Below, piece after piece: positions 24,600 through 34,937 of a stretch of 64,000 nucleotides of DNA. The stretch is from Eremophila alpestris peregrina (taxonomy: Eukaryota > Chordata > Aves > Passeriformes > Alaudidae): the NCBI GenBank assembly GCA_009792885.1, contig WMCF01000055.1, forward strand, positions 4,188,848 to 4,252,847. Reading direction: 5' to 3'. The translations under genes and the position numbers were made by a program. A model generated the notes under the pieces. It was not told where the DNA came from and ran no database searches. It worked only from the letters and a program-made list of their open reading frames with translations. Numbering within the stretch: position 1 is the stretch's first letter; each line of letters opens with the position of its first letter.

Positions 24600-25900
24600 T
24601 TAAGCACGTGGTGCAATAGATAATATTTAATTAGCTCAAAAAACCACCGTGGTTATTCCAGATTCTGTGGGCCATGAGCGAATCGCATTAATTTGGGCAG
24701 GATGAGTCAGCTCAGAACTAATGGACTTGACAGCGTGACCATCCTCTGAGCAGAGCGAAACCCAAAGCTTTTCTGGGGCTTAAAATCTTTGTTAGCTTTT
24801 GTTAATTAATCAATCAGGACTGGACACGAAAATAACTCTGGAAAGATTTTAATTTTTCTAAATTATTCAAAACTTAGTCACTACTGTAAGTAATGGTTAT
24901 AGGACAAGAACATCAGTTCCTCTGAGATTTCAAGCCTGCTTTTCTGCATTTATGCCTGAGGATAGTTTTATTCTCTTGGCTTCTAGCTTGTCTCCTTACC
25001 ATGAAATCACACTTAGGAAATGCAAAAGAGAATCAGCTATGTGAAGAAAAAAAAAAAAACTAAATGCCTTTACACAGACATATCCTTCAGTCAGCTCCTG
25101 ACTGCTGGAATATTAAAATGTTGGAGTAAAATTAGTGCTAACAATTGATTTACCAATAACTCCAGCATGCAATATCTAATGCTAACAAGTTGGTCTGTCA
25201 AGTCTCTTGGCAACATTAAATCAGTCAGTCAGATGATAACAGTGATAAGATGAGCCATATGATAATGGAATTTTCCAGATTTGCCATACTCACTAGGTTT
25301 TATCTTCCTTTGTAGCACAATCCCTTCCTTCCCACGTGACTAAAACAACACGTCCCCTCACTACCTCACCATCTGGAAAAGGCTAAATATCTGCTTCTTT
25401 GCCCAGCAATAAGGAAGTGAAGGTGTGGTGAAATACTGCAGATCAATTAGACAAGTAACAATTGCAGACTTTGGTGGCTGGACATCTCTGTTGTAGATTT
25501 AATAGAGTACATCCTGGCAAATCTACCAGGTGCTTTGTATGAAACAATCAATATGCACAAGTTGTAAGTTCTCATGCTTAATTACAGCAACTGTAGCATC
25601 AGCACAGGTTAAAGACAGTGGCTTTCATTTTACAGTATTAATCAGAAGAAAATAATGAAACACATTATGGTAGGCTTTCAAATCCCCATCTTTGTATTGT
25701 GGTTTCATTATTTTCTTCTCTGAAAAGGTTTCATTCAACCTCTGCCTTTTATATCAAGCCCTGTGAATCATCCGAAGTAAAATACAAACATGGTAATTTG
25801 TTATAAAGCAGAGACTGGATGTACCTCATCAGTTCTGTTGCAAAATTATGTTGTAAAAGCAGCCTATGATGTTGGTTGTATTTGTTATTTTTTCCTTCTC
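24600..25900. other. Possible conserved non-coding block
   Basis: No repeat family is visible across this stretch. It has balanced, unique-looking sequence with clusters of homeodomain-like TAAT/ATTA words (for example TTGTTAATTAATCAATCAGG at about 24799-24818) and a TGAGTCAGC word near 24704. Sequence of this look in bird deserts is often conserved regulatory DNA, but conservation cannot be seen from one genome. Confidence 0.25.
25644..25719. repeat. 20-bp inverted repeat, 76-base foldback
   Basis: The arm 25644-25664 (AGAAGAAAATAATGAAACAC plus A) pairs with 25698-25719 over its whole length except for one bulged G, leaving a 33-base loop. The overall size resembles a small precursor hairpin, though the loop is large and the stem A/T-rich. 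Confidence 0.8.
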
Positions 25901-26824
25901 TTTATGCTTTTGTATATCTGTCCCCGGAAGATCATAAAATTATTCTAATTAGGGATGTCAACTTCTGCCTGAGAAGCTGAGGGGGTAATTACATCATTTA
26001 TATGCAAAATGGGTAATTTTCTTGCTGCTCTCCAGCATTCCCTTCTTTCCATTTATTCCTCCATATCTCCACTCTTCAGAGCTGAGCTATTTAATTTTAT
26101 TCTACTCCATCTGGAATATCTATGCCACTCTTCCATTCAGTGTCAGACACAAAAGCGGGACTTACCTTTAGACTAAATTCCCACAGCTCTTTTTCTCCAT
26201 GTACTCCTGACTCTCTTCAATATTCTTAGGGAGTTTAAGGTCCACCACAGAGACAGTGACTTCTGCCCTATTGTACATCAGTAACATTTTACTAAAATAG
26301 AAAACATGCAGAAATGTGAAATCAATTAATTTTTGAAGTTTAAGGGAAGACTTTCAGGCTGGGGGGAATTAGCTCCTAGTAAGAAACCAAAGATTCACTG
26401 GTATCTAGGACAATCTACCTAGACTAATAAAATATTCACTAACAATGTTTGAGTGAAAACTGACTTTGCCATATTACCACCCAATCCAAACTGATAGTTT
26501 TCATACCCATAATCTTACAGGGTGTCTTAATAAGACATAAACAGAGGTCTAACTCATTAGAAATGTAATACAATATGGACAAAAAAAGGGTGACCATTTA
26601 TACAGAGTTTTGGGGTTTGTTTTTTTCAAAGAAGCAAGAGAGGCACCTATAGTAGAAGAAGATTTAGCCATTAGTCTGGGTGCAGATGCTTCAGTCTTCA
26701 AGTTTGTTGGACCCTGGGGCATAACTACAAGTAGTGGAAGAAACAGTATCAACCCACAACATTAGACAGTGTGAAATGGTGACATTCAGGACTGTATAGG
26801 CATGTACAGGAGTTAAATAAATAA
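25901..26824. other. AT-rich non-coding DNA, nothing recognised
   Basis: No exon, RNA gene or element was identified before the LTR fragment at 26825. Confidence 0.55.
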
Positions 26825-26918
26825 GTTAAATAAAATCCATACCATTGACTTTGGCATATGGCCTTGTTTGCACCCTAATTCAAGCAGAGGCACCTCTTTT
26901 GCTAATTGGTTCCTAGTA
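26825..26918 (+). mobile_element. 3' end of an ERVL-type LTR, truncated
   Basis: About 93 bases align with 34846-34937: GTTAAATAAAATCCAT, a TGGCATATGG block, a TTTGCACCCTAATTCAAGCA block and a final ATTGGTTCCT. AATAAA is present in the shared start. Only the tail of the LTR remains; the usual terminal ACA is changed to AGTA here, so the copy is old. Confidence 0.7.
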
Positions 26919-29900
26919 AGTATTACTTCAGTCTTTATTTTCCTGACTTTTTATTTCAGTAAAGTGTGAAAATAATTTCTGCCTCATTAATTTTTGGCAT
27001 ATGTTTTAAAATAAATTGTCAGAAAGATATTGTACCCTGGGGTGTTATTACCCTTTTTTCCCCTATATTTTCCTAATGGTAGTAGGCATGCAAACCTTTT
27101 TGGTATGAATTTTGAATAGCTGATTGAACAATGATATTTAGAAACAATAGAAAAATAGTAGAAAAATTGTTTCTTAATAGCACTCAACTGCTTTAATAAT
27201 TTTCTACATTTTTTCAAGGTTGAACGCAGAGCTTGTAATTTAAATTTAATATTCATAACTTGGTTCATTTGGGTAGCTTGCTTATTTAACAGTAATTCAC
27301 TAAATTTTTCTTTAGGGAAGACATATTTGTAAATATTAGTAACTGTTTGATGCTTTCTACTCAGGCCTCATTGGAATTATATAGAGGTTTTATTTGAATC
27401 AATGAAAAACTATGATGAAAAAGAGATAATTCTGACTTAAACAGCGATGACTTCGATATACATATGCAGATTTTTATTTTATTTTTACTCACTGCTTTTT
27501 ATTTTTCCACATATGAAAATTAAAACAATTTAATTTGTCACATTGGAAAGCCATTTAGCATGGGCTAAGGTATAGTTTAAAAGTATATAGGGAATAGAAC
27601 TTCCTTTATTTGTACACACTCTAACTCAGGTGTCTCTATTTTGCTTTTAAGATTGGAAGGAAAATCATAGGCCAAATATCCTTGTAAGCCAGAAAAAAGA
27701 GGGATTGTGTTCTGATAGTTAAGTATCTAGAGCTTCAGGGCAGCAGTTTGGGAAGCCTGTACAACCTAGATAAGTTGCCACAAAAGTGCAAACGCTATTA
27801 CAGCACTTCTTCCTGTTGGGTTTTGTATGCGTACCTTTTCTTCTTATTTTCCACTCCCCCTTATTTTCTTCTTCTATATCCAGAAAATTGAAGGGCAGAC
27901 TGGTTACAGCTGGCTATGGTGGGCTGCAGGAGGAATTCTAGTTGCTTACTCAAAACAGCTTTGTGTTTTTGCAATGCCAGCAAACATTCAGAATACAGAG
28001 AGAATCTCCTCACTGTACCCTTCTAAGGTTCAGTAGCATTTTTGCTTGCATTGTGTGGAATTCCTGCAGGGTCCTTCTGATCATTAAGATGTTGGATGGC
28101 TTCTACTTGATTTCTGCTGGTCTTTACTGACCAGTTTTATCTCATAATTCATGTTGAACAATTATTAATTTAACCATATAATTGCATAGGGATTTTTTTT
28201 GCCTTTAATTCTCTAAAAACTGTCCTGCATTTTTTGCAAAATAGTTCCAGAAGTGTCTTTCCAGTGTTGTTTGGGAGAGATAGAGAATGTAGACTGGTTA
28301 AATTTCTAAAGATAAATTTATTGAAAGGAGATGTGCTTTGTTCTGCCAATAGCCAAGAAGGGGAACATTTACAGAAGATGCTTCTTGCAAGTAGAAGATC
28401 TCAGTGTAAGGGATCTGGGATTTTAGTTTTACTATAATCTTGTGTGGGGAAGAAATTCTCACAGAGTGAACCACCATCCATTTGTAGGTTTGAGGATGTG
28501 TACACATAGCTTCTACAGTGACTCATCAAAAAATAATGGTTTTAGTGCATTTAGTGTGAGTGAGCTACTATTCCTCTACCAGGTGAAGGGTGTGTGCCTG
28601 GCTGTTTCAAAGCCCAGGTGGACTGCAAGGACCACCAGTGCTGGGAGGCCTCTTTCTCCTTTCCATTTGGATTGTTCCCAAATAGATTGTAGCTTTTCAG
28701 CAAGCTCATGTTCCTCAGAGGCAGCAGAGTTGATTAAGTAGGGATTTTAGTGGTATGTCTAATAGCATCATATATAATCTAGTTTGTTGCAGTTGATATG
28801 CTCCATTCTTTATCCATTTTTTGTTAGAAAAGCCTCTCATCAAGCTCATATTTTAGAATCTTGCAGTGTTATTTTTTGCCTATATATAGCTCAGAATACA
28901 GTGACTATGATACTTTTGGTAAGTAAGTAATACAAGACGTTACATTCTACTTGCAGTGATTTTTTGGGTTTAGTCATGCTTTTCTGGAGCTATAAGAACT
29001 TTTCATAATGTGATATAAAACAAGAGCATTATGTCTAGTTTTTTTCAGCCTTCAAGAGTGCTCTGATCTTCTGAAAGAAATGGATCCATCTGGACCTTGT
29101 CTTGCACTCTTTGGAAGAGTGCTTCTGCTATCTTTAAATGGTGTGACCCATGACCCTAGTTATAGAGTATCACTCTTTCTTTTAAGAACTTGTTTTTATC
29201 TCAGTCACTTTGAGCTCTTCATTTCTTGGTTTTTTTTTCAGTGAAGGGGCACAGCTGATGGAATTGCTGCAATGCATGACCTCCTGCACTTTGGGAAGTC
29301 AGTGAATTTTTCGTTGTTGAATCTTTTTTGAGGTATTTCCAGGGCTCATTTTAAATCTAAATTTGGTTCTGTTAACAGTCATCTCTGTGTGACAGTTTCA
29401 TTTACTTCACATGCTAACCCATCAGATAACATGGCATCTTCTGCTGCCCCTGAATTCACAGCATTCACTTATTAGTTTTACATTGTAACAAATGCAAAAA
29501 TACATTCACCTTATTTGTGAACTTTGCCATTTGCATTTCAGCCTCCATACAGCTACCAATGGTTTGGGGTGACAGGGCTCTTTTTTTTAAAAAAGGTTTA
29601 TAATCTCTGGAAGTAATTATAATTTAGTCATTCAAGAATAGTTTGGTTAAATGTTCTCAAACATTTCAAACTGTCTTCTGTTTTTGTACCATGCATAATG
29701 AGACCTTCATGAAAACAACATCTGCATATTTTTCTAAACAGTTTTTTAGAGTCTACACATCATTCTTCCTATGCTGCACTGAAAGCAACATTAAATGATG
29801 CTTTCATGAGAGCAGCACGTTTGATGTCTGCTATTCTTCAACACCTTATTAAAGCACTAATTATGATTCTAATCATTAGATATGAAAACATTTTATATAG

Positions 29901-30938
29901 GAATCAAATACCAAAATTGATCAGAAATTTCTTATTGCTCTATTTTCTATTGATGGAGTGGGGTGGGGGGGTACCTGTGGGGTGTTTTGGGGGATTTAGG
30001 TTCCTTGGAGGTTTGGGGATTGGATCTTTTAGTTTTGCTCTGTTTTTTTGGTTTCTGGTTTTTTTTGTGTTTTTTTTTTTGTGGGCGTGAACAATTTCCT
30101 TACTTTCAGGCTGATGCAACCTTTTTTTCTTTCATTTTTTCCCCTTTATTTTTTTCCAAAGTCATACAAATAAGTATTTTTTCTATAACCCAGAACTGGC
30201 TCAAGTGACCTGTGCTGATTCAAGGCCCATCTGCCTCCACAGCAAACTATTTGCTGTTATGAATTAAGCCATTAATTGGCCTTGGACAAAAGTCAAACCT
30301 CTTTAATCCCAACTGAGTCTCCTACCGACTATTCCACTTTCTCATTTTGTAGCATCAGGGAGGAGTCATACTGTAGATTTCCCTTTGGAATACAAATTAA
30401 CTAAACAAGCTATCATAAAGTTTAGAAAAACATTGTTCTAAGAGCTCAACAAGTCATTTGAAAACAGGGACAGAGAAGTGATAATATTGATAACTATTTG
30501 GCTGCTTGATACCTGAGACTTTCTAATGCCTCTTAGCAATGCAGATACTGGAAAATATTTTCAAACTACCATTTCTATAATTAAACTACTTTAAATTTAT
30601 TGCTTATTCTTTTGCCAACATAGTGCATGGTTCCACAGGAAAAAATTTAATGATGCATCTGTAGAACTTTTGCTTTTTCAAAATATTAAAATAACATAGT
30701 TGCACACTGCGATGAAAACTAATGGTTTATGTCATTATTGTCATTCTGCCAGACCTAGTGAATATTTGACACAAGTGGTGCTTGCCTTGTAGCTGTTTGT
30801 TTAGTCTCAGGAAGAGTTTTGGAACTACTCAAGGCATTTGAGAGGTCAATAAAACTAATTTTCACAGAGATACTCACAGTCTTGTCCTTTACCACTGCTG
30901 ATGCCTTAAGTTTTAGCTTTTATGTTTTTCAAATTCTG
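26919..30938. other. AT-rich non-coding DNA with a G/T-rich tract
   Basis: No gene found. A G-rich then T-rich low-complexity tract at about 29955-30082 contains several GGGG runs and long T runs and gives rise to spurious Gly/Phe-rich frames. Confidence 0.55.
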
Positions 30939-31339
30939 TGCTGCCTCGGGGTTCTGAGCCTCATATTAAGGGCTAGTGATGTCTTTTCACAGAGTAGGTA
31001 GACAAAGCACATCCTTTCCCTGCTGAAGACCAAGGAAAATTTGGCCCAAAAGCATAAACAACAGCGGACTGAAGGGAGAAACAAGTGGGATGAGACCTCA
31101 CAGCCTGAAGCTGTAATTGGACAATTAAACCCCAATGTGCAAATGGACCAAAACTTATAAAAGTGTAAGACTTCGTGACCAGGGCTCCATTTTTGTGATC
31201 ATTCCTAGTCCACTTGGGGTGGAGCCCTGGTCAGGCTTTTGTCCTGCCCAAGGTGTATCCTAGAGCTTTTCAATAAATATCTACTTTATTCTCGAGCTCT
31301 GTCCAGTCTCTGTTTCAGGTCAGCCCTCCCAATGCATCA
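30939..31339 (+). mobile_element. Solo LTR, about 400 bp, ERV1-like
   Basis: A TATAAAA box lies at 31156-31162 and an AATAAA at 31272-31277, the spacing expected for an LTR R region. The left end TGCTGCCTCGGG matches the complement of the right end (TGATGCATTGGG) at 9 of 12 positions, which sets the borders. No clear target duplication was found, so the borders are less certain than for the other LTRs and one side could be rearranged. No gag, pol or env is attached. The class call is inference from the promoter layout and end sequence. Confidence 0.65.
31177..31232 (+). repeat. Perfect 13-bp stem-loop in the LTR R region
   Basis: GACCAGGGCTCCA (31177-31189) pairs exactly with TGGAGCCCTGGTC (31220-31232) across a 30-base loop. 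It starts 15 bases after the TATA box and ends 39 bases before AATAAA, so it would sit near the 5' end of any transcript and also near its 3' end. Confidence 0.88.
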
Positions 31340-31935
31340 GTGCCATGTCATCTTCTGTTGTTAGAGTTGTTCAGATTATGGAATTTTGCTTTATTTTGTG
31401 TATGGAACTATGTGTGCATGGCATCATGCTGATAGTTGGGACAGAGGTTATGTGTCTGCAAAAATCCTGGATGATTGCCAGTATGTACACACTCTGTTAG
31501 GTACTCTTTGGTTTTTCTCACCTAAAAGTTAGCACTGTGTGAGGGCTTAGACATCAGGTAATGCTACAGGCTGTAGCACTGTGCAGAAAGAAATACATAC
31601 TGAATAACATAGTTTTGCATGGACTGTGCTCCTCTTGAAACACACAGATTATAAAGCAACCAAGGAAATGAACTAACACAGAGAGTGGGACATCAGTAAT
31701 TCACATCAGTAGAGCAGAAACAGAGAGGAGAGAAGGCGGCTTTAAGAAAAACATAGTCACACAGTAACTTTTGAGATGTGAGGAAACACTTTGATATTGG
31801 ACAGATACTGGACCTGTGATACTGGACAGAAACAAATAAATAAATAACAGAGACTTATAGGGTATGCGTACTGACAATCATCAAAATTTCTCTTCAGAAA
31901 TGAAAACTTCCTTAAATCAGATTGGTGACCTGTCA
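31340..31935. other. Non-coding DNA, nothing recognised
   Basis: Spacer between the LTR and the CR1 remnant. Its last part may be more of the same degraded CR1, but I cannot align it by eye. Confidence 0.5.
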
Positions 31936-32050
31936 GTACTGGGGTTCTGCAGGGCTCCATCCTAGGCCTAATGCTCTTCAACATCTGCATAAATCACAAG
32001 ACTAGAAGGGATACTTAAACCAATTTGCAGATAATACAAAACTGGCAGGA
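31936..32050 (+). pseudogene. CR1 LINE reverse-transcriptase fragment, broken
   Basis: On the + strand 31941-31994 reads GVLQGSILGLMLFNICIN, the PQGS..GP..FNIFIN motif of CR1-type reverse transcriptase. Downstream FADNTKLAG (32024-32050) resembles the FADDTKL active-site motif but lies in another frame, with the second Asp changed to Asn and a stop in between. The enzyme copies LINE RNA into DNA; this piece is frame-shifted and cannot be functional. No 3' end is attached. Confidence 0.7.
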
Positions 32051-32291
32051 GCCCTTTATACTTACAGATTCTAAAATGTAAATTCTACTATTACTAGTAT
32101 GATTATAATGGCATTTAAGAGCTTAAAATAGTGAACATCCTCCTTGTACTTACAGCCATTATTAGAGAATGGAAGAACTAAATGCAAACATAATCTGAGC
32201 ATTTTGCTCTGTCAGCAAAAAGTCTTATGCTATACCATTTTCATACTCTATACATTTAGTGTATTTTGTGGTTTAGGAATGGTATTCCTCA
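32051..32291. other. Non-coding spacer, nothing recognised
   Basis: Short AT-rich stretch between the CR1 remnant and the minus-strand LTR. Confidence 0.5.
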
Positions 32292-32297
32292 ATTTAG

Positions 32298-32613
32298 TAT
32301 TCCCACTGAAACTGCTCCAAACCTTGCAACACTCGATCACTCCCCACCTCCTCCTCTGCTCTGGCAGGGTGGAGAGAAGAACGGGAGACACAAAAGGCAA
32401 AGGTCATAGATTGAGATAAGAAGAATTTACTGGAAACAACAATGAAATCAGAGCAGTAACAGCATTTATAACAAAAGCATACAAGAGAGGTGAGCAATCC
32501 ACTTGCAAATACACGATATATCACAGGATCCCAACAATACCCAACCATCTCCACACTAGCTACCCTGACCCAAAGGAACCCCTTCTCCCATTCCCATTAA
32601 ATGATAAAAGGTG
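32298..32613 (-). mobile_element. Minus-strand LTR, about 316 bp, probably ERVK-like
   Basis: Read on the minus strand it has TATAAA (complement 32464-32469), an AGTAAA polyadenylation-like signal (complement 32426-32431) about 35 bases on, and an end GTTTCAGTGGGAATA that fits a retroviral U5 end with the last CA altered. The six bases ATTTAG occur just left (32292-32297) and right (32614-32619), a possible target duplication. The right-hand terminal dinucleotide is not the expected CA, so the borders are provisional. Confidence 0.55.
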
Positions 32614-32619
32614 ATTTAG

Positions 32620-34217
32620 AATACCTCTGAATCTTAGCTATGCCCCATCCTAGCTACTGCAAAAATTAACTAATTTGTAGTCAGAACCAGGACAATGTGA
32701 TAAAAACCTAATTTCATATCATAAAAATCCTGCATTTTAAAGTCATCATTCTTGTTTTGCTTCAGGCAATAGGCATGAATGGTGGTTTAAGAGGAAAATG
32801 TGTGAGCTGCTGCACTCCATATGAGGAAGTCATTAAATTTATGGATAGGAAAAACACATAATTCTAGTTTCCCATAGTTTTTGCATTTGTCTGACTGCAA
32901 TGCTTTATTTCCTAGTGTCCATTAGGAATACATGGGAATAATTTGTAAATTAAGCCTGCTTTACATGTACATTACCTGAACCTGAAGCCCTTGTCCTGTT
33001 AGTCATGTTAGTTATACAGCTATTAGCTGACCCTGATAATAGGCCTAAGTGTTCCATGATGCCTGTAAATATTCTGTTGAAAACAAAAGTTAGAAGATGT
33101 CCAAAGTTACTGAGTGCCTCAGCAGTGAAGTAGGAATAGAATTCAGCTTGCCAGCTGCCTCAAGACCATGCCTCTATTGTGACTGATAGACCTGTATGCA
33201 ATATTGAGATGTAGTAGAACAGGAAAATTATTTAAAAAGTGAAGCATGGCACTGCATCTCTCTTGTAACCTACATTAAATATAAAATGAAAATATAAATG
33301 GAAAAAAAGATGGATTTTGCGTGGTTTACTTTTGAGAAGGCCAAGCTGTGTCTCTGCGGAAATTAATTTCAGTATTAAAAGTATACATGTAAGCATTGAA
33401 CTTGCTCTCATCACCTTGTTCAAGCCCAGCTGCATTGTCTCAGGCCTCCTAGCACTTTGGGTTGCATACATTCTCCTATGTATCCAGACAGGTTTCCAAG
33501 AGTGTCTTTGAAGCCTTCAGTAGCAAATTCTGTGGGGAACAAAAATGAATTTTCAGAATATTTCCAAATATCAGCTAGCCAGAGTACAATATTCTGGTTG
33601 GACAAAAAAACTCCCAAACTCATCTTGTTTAATTTCCTGCTGTGCCAGTAAATTCTAGTGCAGTTTGCTATGAAGATGATGAAATACCATAATCTTTCTA
33701 GCCCCATTTTACTTTATAATGCTACTGAGCAATGAAGGAAAGTGAGGAAAGTCCCAAGTGCTTTTCTTTTCCATTTTTAAATAACAAAAATGCTTGTGTT
33801 CATTTACATGGATTTCGTCTCACAGTTGTAGCACATAGTTTTGACTATTTTAATCCTCTTGGGAGGATTGATGATGCTAGTGAAAACTGCTTTTCTTTTT
33901 TTTTTTTAGTTCAAAAAGCAAGTGACAGGAGGGTGGTCCTATTTGATCATAAAGATTACTGATGTGTGCAAACTCGGAACTGATTTGAATATGATATAAA
34001 AATTCGCACATGCCTATCTCTAGAAGTGAAAATACTGCTTTAAACTTTTGGCAAAGTTCTCTGATTTTCTGCAGTTGACAGTAAAGTATTTTTGTTGTTC
34101 TGATCTCTTGGGAATATCTTGTCAGTATTTCACCTATGTGTCTAACTCAGAGTACTTCAAAAATCCCATAAGCTCTTTTAAGATACTTGTGGAGCCAGAT
34201 TTTGAGGGCCTACAGTC
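32620..34217. other. AT-rich non-coding DNA, nothing recognised
   Basis: No exon or element supported. Overlapping short frames near 33230-33710 lie on both strands and carry no motif. Confidence 0.55.
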
Positions 34218-34937
34218 TGTCATTAGAACCAGTAAGTGCAAACTCTGAGAAAGGTCTGAGAAAGGGGGAAGATGGTGACTGCAACTCCACATGAATCTCT
34301 GTCACTATGAGACAGGTTTGCTACCCTTCAGGGCGGAGGAGCTTTCAAACCAGATGTGCTTTCAAACAAAGTGCCTGGACCAACTCTGTGTGAGGACTTA
34401 GAGAAGCACAATAAATTGTCTGTGGCAAAGGAGGAAGTTCCCACAAGATAAACTACAACTGACACAGATGGCAAACAGGAAGGTGTTGATTTCAGGCCCA
34501 CAGGAAGGTGAAAGGTTTGGAATTAGCATACTGGACAAGACCCCATCCTGCAGATGTGGGAAAAGTACAGACAGCAACACCCGGAAGATGTCCCTCTGGT
34601 GGGACAGACAAATATCCCACCTTGGCAAACTGTGATTAAGGAAGCAGCTGTTTACACACATGCCAACCTGAGTTGTGGAAACAGCTCATATGACCCATGG
34701 ATATCAAGGACTCCCACCACCAAACAGACCAGGGTAAAGAAATACCAGACGGACATCACAAGATTACATTGGTGATATCTTTGCTTAATCTCTCTCTCTC
34801 TCTCTTTCTCTTCACCTCTCCTCCCTTCTATTTCTCAAATTTATTGTTAAATAAAATCCATAGTTTGTACTCTGGCGTATGGTCTTATTTGCGCCCTAAT
34901 TCAGGCAGAGATGTCTCTTAATAATTAGTTCCGAACA
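34218..34937 (+). mobile_element. ERVL-type LTR, left border uncertain
   Basis: The 3' part (34846-34937) is a clear relative of 26825-26918 and carries AATAAA in GTTAAATAAAATCC. It ends TTCCGAACA, close to the complement of TGTTCGGAA. The left border is placed at TGTCATTAGAACCA because it resembles that complement with an insertion, but no target duplication supports it. A 73-residue frame at 34554-34775 lies wholly inside the LTR and is not a gene. A CT-repeat sits at 34789-34806. Confidence 0.6.
34789..34806 (+). repeat. CT dinucleotide microsatellite
   Basis: A run of alternating T and C inside the LTR, followed by a looser pyrimidine tract to about 34832. It lies 24 bases or more upstream of the AATAAA. 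Confidence 0.9.

Noticed and set aside
29806..30208. Gly/Phe-rich frames with apparent hydrophobic segments
   Set aside because: They arise from a G-rich and T-rich low-complexity tract and lack a signal or family motif.
34554..34775. 73-residue frame as a small gene
   Set aside because: It lies entirely inside an LTR and has no recognisable motif.
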